From: CAIZQW01 sp942493055
Lineage (GTDB): Bacteria; Verrucomicrobiota; Kiritimatiellia; RFP12; UBA1067
Length of the DNA stretch: 64,000 nt
NCBI GenBank assembly: GCA_942493055.1
Contig: OW818680.1
Location: 4,650,001-4,714,000 of the forward strand
Reading direction: 5' to 3'
Shown: positions 58,940 through 64,000 of the stretch, one piece after another
How the letters are laid out: the number at the start of each line of letters is the position of its first letter
How positions within the stretch are numbered: the first letter of the stretch is position 1
Made by a program: the position numbers and the translations under genes
Notes under the pieces: generated by a model
The model's input: only the letters and a program-made list of their open reading frames with translations
What the model was told of the DNA's origin: nothing
Databases searched by the model: none

Positions 58940-59854
58940 TTAGGAAGCGGCAACGGACGATTTTTCTTCCAGTGCGCGCGTGTCATGCCGGTAAAGTTGC
59001 CAGGCGTTCCAGAGGTTGTGCCAGAGCACATAGAGGGTTGGCCCGAGTGCTACCAGGGGGTTCGCATACGTCAGGGCGAGATAGACGGTGTAGGAGTTGT
59101 TTTTCTGGCCGAGGGCTTGACTGCATTCAAGTCCATACTGCGGACGTCCGATGAAGTAGCCGACCATGAAGTTCGTGGCGCAGATGACCAGCGAGAGGAG
59201 CGCGATGGCGCTGAGCATCGCCCAGGGGATGTGCGCCTGCTGGTCGAGGAAGTCGCGCGCCTGGGCTGCAATCAGGACAACGAGGCTAATCCATGCATAG
59301 AAGGTCCAGGCGGAAAGACGCTCGCCCATCTTCTGCGCCATTGACTTTGAACCGGCGCGGATCAGCATGGCCAGGGCCAGCGGGGCGAGGGTGACGGTCA
59401 GGACGCGGATGAGCACATGCTGCGTGATGTCCAGGGCCGGGGTGCCGATGACCCAGGGGATGAGGACCGGCAGGCAGCACGAGATGAGCAGGTTGGAGAG
59501 CAGGAAGGTGGTCACGGTGTAGGTGACGTTGCCGCCGATGAACGAGACAATGACTGCGGTCGCGGTTGCGGTCGGGGTGATGGCGGTGAAGAAGGCGACC
59601 CTTGCAAGTTCCGGGTAGCCCGCGCGTAAAAAAAGCTGCCAGAGTCCGCACGCAAAAAGAATGTTGAAGCCGATGGCGTAAAACTGGCTGCGATGAATCA
59701 TCTTTCGTGAAGGTTCGATCCGAAGAAAGACGGCGAACAACATGAAGATGAGCAGGAAGCGAATCAGCCAACTGTAGGCGTGTAGCGCCGGAAGGAGTCC
59801 ACCGACTGTAAAAGCCAGCAGGAGTCCGACCGCACGTAACACTGCAAAGTTCAT
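58940..59854 (-). CDS. BASS-family (bile acid:Na+ symporter-like) transporter
   Basis: The 304-residue protein has nine or ten hydrophobic segments. FFTAITPTATATAVIVSFIG and the later ECSQALGQKNNSYTVYLALT match the two crossover regions of SBF/BASS transporters, with polar residues that bind Na+. Family members import organic anions; the substrate is unknown. It lies 9 bp after the obg stop on the same strand and ends 82 bp before ftsH. Confidence 0.8.
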   Translation of the reverse strand: MNFAVLRAVGLLLAFTVGGLLPALHAYSWLIRFLLIFMLFAVFLRIEPSRKMIHRSQFYAIGFNILFACGLWQLFLRAGYPELARVAFFTAITPTATATAVIVSFIGGNVTYTVTTFLLSNLLISCCLPVLIPWVIGTPALDITQHVLIRVLTVTLAPLALAMLIRAGSKSMAQKMGERLSAWTFYAWISLVVLIAAQARDFLDQQAHIPWAMLSAIALLSLVICATNFMVGYFIGRPQYGLECSQALGQKNNSYTVYLALTYANPLVALGPTLYVLWHNLWNAWQLYRHDTRALEEKSSVAAS

Positions 59855-59863
59855 TCCTAAAGC

Positions 59864-61042
59864 CTACTCGGATTTAAGTTCACGCTGCTGCTTCTTCGTC
59901 TTCTTCTTGGCCAGGTCGAAGAAGGTCGCCTTGGCAAAGGTCTCCTCCGAGATGAATTCCTGTTCGTCGGCCTCGACCACAGGCTTGACCTTCGCGGCGC
60001 GTTTTTTTGCCTTCTCAATCTGGAAGGCGCCTCGGGGGATGGGCTTGAGAAGGTCATGGATGCGCTGCTTGAAGGCGGCGATTCCTGAGTCCTGCGGATC
60101 GAGCGTGGACATGGGAATGGGCTTGGTGCGTGTCTTTTTGATAAACACCGGAAGAAGCTCAAGCGCGGCCTGCTGATCCATCTTGTTCGCGATGATAATC
60201 GAGGGGCGTTCAACGAGCGCCTCATCGTATTGTTTGATCTCCTTGCGCAACTGCCGATAGTCGTCCCACGGGTTGCGATTATCCGTGCCGGCCATGTCGA
60301 TGACGTACACGAGGACGCTGGAGCGGGAGATGTGGCGCAAGAAGTCAAGACCGAGTCCGATGCCGTCGGCCGCGCCTTCGATGATGCCTGGAATGTCCGC
60401 GACACGGAGCTGCGAAAAATCTTCGAAATTCACAGTCCCCACAATCGGGTTCAAGGTGGTGAAGGGATAGCTGGCCACTTTGGGATGCGCATCGCTGATG
60501 CGGGTCAGGAGCGAGGATTTTCCGGCATTCGGAAAGCCCAGGAGGCCAGCATCCGCGATCGTCTTGAGTTCGAGGCGCAGGCGGAACTCTTCGCCGGGCT
60601 CGCCCGGCGTGTGCTCTGTCGGCACCTGGTGGGTTGACGTGCGGAAATGGACGTTGCCCATGCCCCCGTCGCCGCCCTTGGCGATGATGATTTCCTGGTC
60701 ATGCTCAATGATGTCGGCAACCATCTCGCCGGTCTCTTCGTTGAAGACCTCTGTGCCGCACGGCAACAGGACCACAAGATCCTTGCCCATGCGCCCGAAC
60801 ATCTTCTGGCCCCTGCCCGGCACACCGTCTTCTGCGAAAACAAGCGGCGAAAAATAGAGGGCGATCAGCGAATCGACATCGCGACAGCCTTTAAAAATGA
60901 CATGTCCGCCGCGGCCGCCGTCGCCGCCGTCAGGTCCGCCTTCCGGCACGCAGGCTTCACGCCGGAAGCTACAGCTTCCGTCGCCGCCTTTGCCAGCCCG
61001 GATGTGGATTGAAACTTGATCAACAAATTTACGTGTTTTCAT
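59864..61042 (-). CDS. obg: Obg GTPase (ribosome assembly)
   Basis: The 392-residue GTPase takes part in large-subunit assembly and stress control. The glycine-rich Obg fold (AGKGGDGSCSFRREACVPEG, GGPDGGDGGRGGHVIF, GGDGGMGNVHF) is followed by the G domain (GFPNAGKSSLL, DIPGIIEGAADGIGLG, NKMD) and a Lys/Glu-rich tail (KKKTKKQQRELKSE). The ATG at 61042 (MKTRKFVDQV) is the family start; a start at 61066 adds eight residues. It follows rpmA and rplU, the usual order. Confidence 0.95.
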   Translation of the reverse strand: MKTRKFVDQVSIHIRAGKGGDGSCSFRREACVPEGGPDGGDGGRGGHVIFKGCRDVDSLIALYFSPLVFAEDGVPGRGQKMFGRMGKDLVVLLPCGTEVFNEETGEMVADIIEHDQEIIIAKGGDGGMGNVHFRTSTHQVPTEHTPGEPGEEFRLRLELKTIADAGLLGFPNAGKSSLLTRISDAHPKVASYPFTTLNPIVGTVNFEDFSQLRVADIPGIIEGAADGIGLGLDFLRHISRSSVLVYVIDMAGTDNRNPWDDYRQLRKEIKQYDEALVERPSIIIANKMDQQAALELLPVFIKKTRTKPIPMSTLDPQDSGIAAFKQRIHDLLKPIPRGAFQIEKAKKRAAKVKPVVEADEQEFISEETFAKATFFDLAKKKTKKQQRELKSE

Positions 61043-61136
61043 AAAAAAACGAACGACCAGCGACATTCCAATATGCGAAACAGACCGAAGTCACGAATCG
61101 CGGGGGTCACTGGCCGTCAGGTAAGAGGAAAAAAAG

Positions 61137-61379
61137 TTACTCGGCGATCGGAAGGATGGCGACAACTTTGCCATCTTTCTGGAACTTCACGGTCCCGTCG
61201 ATGAGGGCGAACAACGTGTGATCACGTCCACAGCCCACATTCAAACCCGGATGGACCTTGGTTCCGCGCTGACGGATAAGGACCGAACCTGCTGTGACGA
61301 CCTGACCATCGTACCTTTTGACGCCCAAACGCTTTGCGTTACTATCGCGACCATTCCTCGCGGCTGCTGCACCTGCCAT
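61137..61379 (-). CDS. rpmA: Ribosomal protein bL27
   Basis: The 80-residue protein starts MAGAAAARNGRDSNAKRLGV, with no N-terminal extension to cleave, and continues GSVLIRQRGTKVHPGLNVG. L27 lies near the peptidyl-transfer centre of the 50S subunit. It is 57 bp from rplU and upstream of obg, as in most bacteria. MA..GG-type leaders such as MAHKKG are more common than this alanine-rich start, a minor oddity. Confidence 0.95.
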   Translation of the reverse strand: MAGAAAARNGRDSNAKRLGVKRYDGQVVTAGSVLIRQRGTKVHPGLNVGCGRDHTLFALIDGTVKFQKDGKVVAILPIAE

Positions 61380-61436
61380 AAGAGACTCTCTTTCTTAACT
61401 GTTGGTTGACTTAAAGGGAAACCCTTCAGCGTCATG

Positions 61437-61751
61437 TTAGGCAACGGATTTAACTTTAACGACCGTCAATTCCTGACGATGTCCCATTCTGCGGGCAAAG
61501 CCTTTCCGGCGTTTCTTCTTGAAGTTAATCAGCTTTACGCCACGCTTGTGTCCCATGATCGTCAGGACGACCTTTGCGCCTTTGACATAAGGCATGCCAA
61601 TGGTTAGTTCCTTGCCGTCTGAAACGGCCATGACGGTGTCCAGCTCGATGTCTGTCCCAGCTTCCGCTTCGAGACATTCAATTTCTAATGTATCACCGGC
61701 AGTTACTCGATACTGCTTTCCGCCTGTTGCCAAAACTGCATACGCTTCCAT
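61437..61751 (-). CDS. rplU: Ribosomal protein bL21
   Basis: The 104-residue protein shows AVLATGGKQYRVTAGDTLEI and GHKRGVKLINFKKKRRKGFA, the L21 pattern, and ends RMGHRQELTVVKV. It binds 23S rRNA with L20. The ATG at 61751 has AAGGGTAAAGAC upstream; one at 61769 would add six residues. It heads the rplU-rpmA-obg group, and 109 bp upstream hold its promoter. Confidence 0.95.
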   Translation of the reverse strand: MEAYAVLATGGKQYRVTAGDTLEIECLEAEAGTDIELDTVMAVSDGKELTIGMPYVKGAKVVLTIMGHKRGVKLINFKKKRRKGFARRMGHRQELTVVKVKSVA

Positions 61752-61860
61752 GTCTTTACCCTTCATCAAACAACTATTCTGTCTATTCGGAATACCTTAT
61801 ACCGCGACAAAAAGAGGTGTTACTTTATCTAATTTACCTGCCACTTGTCAAGTGACAGCT

Positions 61861-62661
61861 TCAAGAATTTTCATTTTTTTGTTCTTCAACCAGGGGCAGC
61901 AGCGCTTTTTTACAGGTTTCATGGAACTTTCCATTGGTCGCAAGCACGGCAAGACGCCTGTTGGGATACTGCGCTAAAACATCGCAGATCCCGCCTGCGC
62001 GTTCCAAAATTAAACCGGCCGCGGCCATATCCCAGAGGTAGATGCCCGATTCGAAGAAGGCATCGAAGCGGCCGGCCGCAACCATACAGATGTCCGCGGC
62101 CGCCGCGCCCATGAGGCGCGGGCGCTGGACCAATTCGGTAATGGTCCTGAAAATTTTAAGGGAGATTTCCTTGTCGCGCCATTTGCCCATGCCTGTCGCC
62201 ATGATGGCCAGTTCCGGGTCGCTCTGCTCCGAAACATGGATCACGGCGCCGTTACAGGTCGCCGGACCGTCGTGGGTGGCTTCGAACATTTCATCCATCT
62301 GGGGGATGTAGATGGCGCCGGCCATGGTGCGGCCGTTCAAGCGCACGGCCACGGAACAGCACCACCAGTGCAGGCCATGGAAAAAATTCACGGTCCCGTC
62401 AATCGGGTCGATGATCCAGACATAGCCGTCGTCCGGGGGGCAGGGCGTTTCGGACTCCTCGCCGAAGATCAGATGGTCCGGGTAAGCCGCGTGGATGACG
62501 GCTGTTGCGATATCCTGCGCTTCGACGTCGAGCTTGTGCTTGATGTCCGTGCGCAGGACCGATTTCGCATCAGCCCGTCGATGAAGGTTTTCGAGTACGT
62601 GTTCGCCTGCCCGCCGTGCGGCGAGTGAGGCGACTGCCTGAAGTTGTGTTGAAGTGAGCAT
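61861..62661 (-). CDS. Inositol monophosphatase-family enzyme
   Basis: The 266-residue phosphatase shows the metal-site motifs GEESE, WIIDPIDGTVNFFHG and, near the C-terminus, WDMAAAGLILERAGG. Members hydrolyse inositol monophosphate or other small sugar phosphates with Mg2+; some (SuhB) also act on rRNA maturation. The exact substrate cannot be told. CAGGAAAA lies 11 nt before the ATG. It stands alone between rplU and the ClC gene. Confidence 0.9.
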   Translation of the reverse strand: MLTSTQLQAVASLAARRAGEHVLENLHRRADAKSVLRTDIKHKLDVEAQDIATAVIHAAYPDHLIFGEESETPCPPDDGYVWIIDPIDGTVNFFHGLHWWCCSVAVRLNGRTMAGAIYIPQMDEMFEATHDGPATCNGAVIHVSEQSDPELAIMATGMGKWRDKEISLKIFRTITELVQRPRLMGAAAADICMVAAGRFDAFFESGIYLWDMAAAGLILERAGGICDVLAQYPNRRLAVLATNGKFHETCKKALLPLVEEQKNENS

Positions 62662-62751
62662 GCCAAAGTTTTCCTGTCAGCGTCAAAAGGTTTTCAGATT
62701 AGCAATTCAGCGGTTTTTTGTCGAGCTTTCACAGCGGCAGTCCGATGGACT

Positions 62752-64000
62752 TTACTCGATCAGGGCGGCTTGGGCGCGCATGAGGTCGTGGAGCGTAAAG
62801 ATGCCCGTGACCGGTGCACCCTCTGTTTTTGCAACGAGGAAAAGGCCGACTGCGGACTCGATCATCCGGGGTTCAACCTCCTGCAGCGATTGATGCTCCA
62901 GGAAGATGACGGGTTCTTGAAGTTCCGGTTCACAGCCCAGTGCGAGCGCACGCTCTATGACATCCCGCGTGATGACGCCGAGCAGCGCATCATTGACGAT
63001 GACGGGAAAGCAGCGGTAAGGATATTTCGCAAGTGCGGCCTTCAGCGCGGCGGGCGAGAGACTCGCGAGTGCCACAGGCTTTTTATTGGCAAGGACAGAG
63101 ACAGACATATTATGCCAGCCCGTCAGATCCTGCGGAGGTGCAATTTTATGGATCTCGTGGCCATCCTGCAGCAGGACCTCCTCGTAGAAGTTGCTAGAGC
63201 CTGCAAGACGCGCGATTGCCTGACTGATCAGTGTGCCCAGCATGAGTGCGGGCACCATTCCGAATTGGTGCGTCATTTCGAAAATCATCAGGATTGAGGT
63301 GAAGGGCGCCCGCACGACTGCGCCGAAGCAAGCACTCATACCTGTCGCGGCGAGCACGAGTTCGTCGGCGGGGGTGAGCGGCAGCCAGTGCTTTGCGACA
63401 CCGGCAGTGAAAAAACCGCACATCGCACCGATAAACAAGGTGGGTGAGAAAATGCCGCCGCAGCCGCCGGTGCCATAGCTGGCGAGCGTCGCGATGATTT
63501 TGGCGACGGCCAGGATGCCGGCGATTTTCCAGCCGATGCCGTTCAGGAGGGCGTCGGACAGGTCGGCGTAGCCGAGGCCGAAAACGCCCAGGCGGTGGCA
63601 GGTAAGATAGACCGTGCATCCCACCGCCCAGGTGACCAGTGCGCCGATGAACGGGCGCAACCACGTGGGTATTTTGCTCCGTTGGCGCATCTTCAATCGG
63701 AGGTTGAGCGCGCCGCGCTGAAAGAGGACTCCGGCTAAGGAACTGAGCAGGGCAACGAACGGTACGGCAAGGTACATGTTCCAGGAGGCCACATCAATTG
63801 TCGGCATCAGGAACGAGGGCTGGCTCCCGATGAGTGCATAGACAACAAAGGCGCCACAGACAGAGGCCAGAACAACACTGCCGAGCAGCCGACTGTTCAG
63901 ATCTCCCAGGATCTCTTCAAGGACGAAGCTGATCGCGGCCAGAGGCGTATTGAATGCAGCAGCAAGACCGGCTGCAGCACCAGATGCGGCGGCGTGACGG
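62752..64000 (-). CDS. ClC-type chloride channel/antiporter with CBS pair, 5' end outside window
   Basis: The frame runs off the right edge (minus strand), so the N-terminal half is missing. Visible parts are GLAAAFNTPLAAISFVLEEI (selectivity-filter region), GTGGCGGIFSPTLFIGA (the GGIF-type filter loop), FGAVVRAPFTSILMIFEMTH, and a C-terminal CBS pair (about 62760-63110; FPVIVNDALLGVITRDVIER). ClC proteins move chloride, often in exchange for H+. A start at 63807 would cut the membrane domain and is rejected. Confidence 0.9.
   Translation of the reverse strand, partial: RHAAASGAAAGLAAAFNTPLAAISFVLEEILGDLNSRLLGSVVLASVCGAFVVYALIGSQPSFLMPTIDVASWNMYLAVPFVALLSSLAGVLFQRGALNLRLKMRQRSKIPTWLRPFIGALVTWAVGCTVYLTCHRLGVFGLGYADLSDALLNGIGWKIAGILAVAKIIATLASYGTGGCGGIFSPTLFIGAMCGFFTAGVAKHWLPLTPADELVLAATGMSACFGAVVRAPFTSILMIFEMTHQFGMVPALMLGTLISQAIARLAGSSNFYEEVLLQDGHEIHKIAPPQDLTGWHNMSVSVLANKKPVALASLSPAALKAALAKYPYRCFPVIVNDALLGVITRDVIERALALGCEPELQEPVIFLEHQSLQEVEPRMIESAVGLFLVAKTEGAPVTGIFTLHDLMRAQAALIE

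Overview
The window looks like part of the chromosome of a Gram-negative bacterium of the Planctomycetes-Verrucomicrobia-Chlamydiae (PVC) group, most probably Verrucomicrobiota, Kiritimatiellota or Lentisphaerota. This is inferred from gene content, not from a marker-gene tree. The pointers are a hydrazine-synthase-alpha-like multidomain cytochrome, a 2193-residue autotransporter-type beta-strand repeat protein with PA14-like modules, a compact type II secretion locus, and abundant short degenerate repeats (TGGAATGATGGAAT-like strings and modular mini-hairpins) of a kind I associate with these phyla. Genes run mostly on the minus strand, use ordinary codons and often overlap by ATGA.

Layout, left to right. 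1-8640: the end of a secreted cytochrome gene, a repeat-filled spacer, two small hypothetical genes (one DUF6980-like), a family 4 uracil-DNA glycosylase, a 228-bp imperfect palindrome, a membrane protein plus NYN-nuclease pair, and a small graveyard of toxin-antitoxin genes (a truncated ParE with antitoxin, and a VapB with only a 19-codon VapC stub). 9001-12861: a tightly overlapping eboE-like / MATE exporter / eboF-like operon. 13082-15018: an M24 peptidase and a double winged-helix regulator whose gene is bracketed by two copies of a long palindrome. 15171-21205: class II aldolase, M50 protease, phosphomannose isomerase (with a repeat inserted in frame), an FG-GAP-like protein interrupted by UGA, a secreted cystatin, a LysE exporter, an SDR enzyme and tRNA-Leu(UAG).

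21651-38850 is an envelope and secreted-protein region: the giant beta-strand repeat protein, DUF2585, Hsp20, a fatty-acid desaturase, a rhodanese lipoprotein, a 1715-residue subtilisin-like protease and a GH127 glycosidase. 38860-50743 is a type II secretion operon transcribed E-F-G-H-I-J-K-L-M-D. Upstream of it, 50959-58857 holds ftsH-folP-cdaA-ybbR-ftsK-rodZ, which combines proteolysis, folate synthesis, c-di-AMP synthesis, chromosome segregation and cell shape. The right end holds a BASS transporter, obg-rpmA-rplU in the usual association, an inositol-monophosphatase-like gene and a ClC channel cut by the window edge.

The most unusual signal is how repeats sit in genes. In the secretion operon one composite repeat encodes nearly the whole leader of pseudopilin GspJ, a second repeat family encodes much of the leader of GspK, and hairpin modules start exactly at the stop codons of gspK and gspF. 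Other repeats extend the phosphomannose isomerase and lie near the start of the DUF2585 gene. No CRISPR array, rRNA, transposase or prophage was seen.
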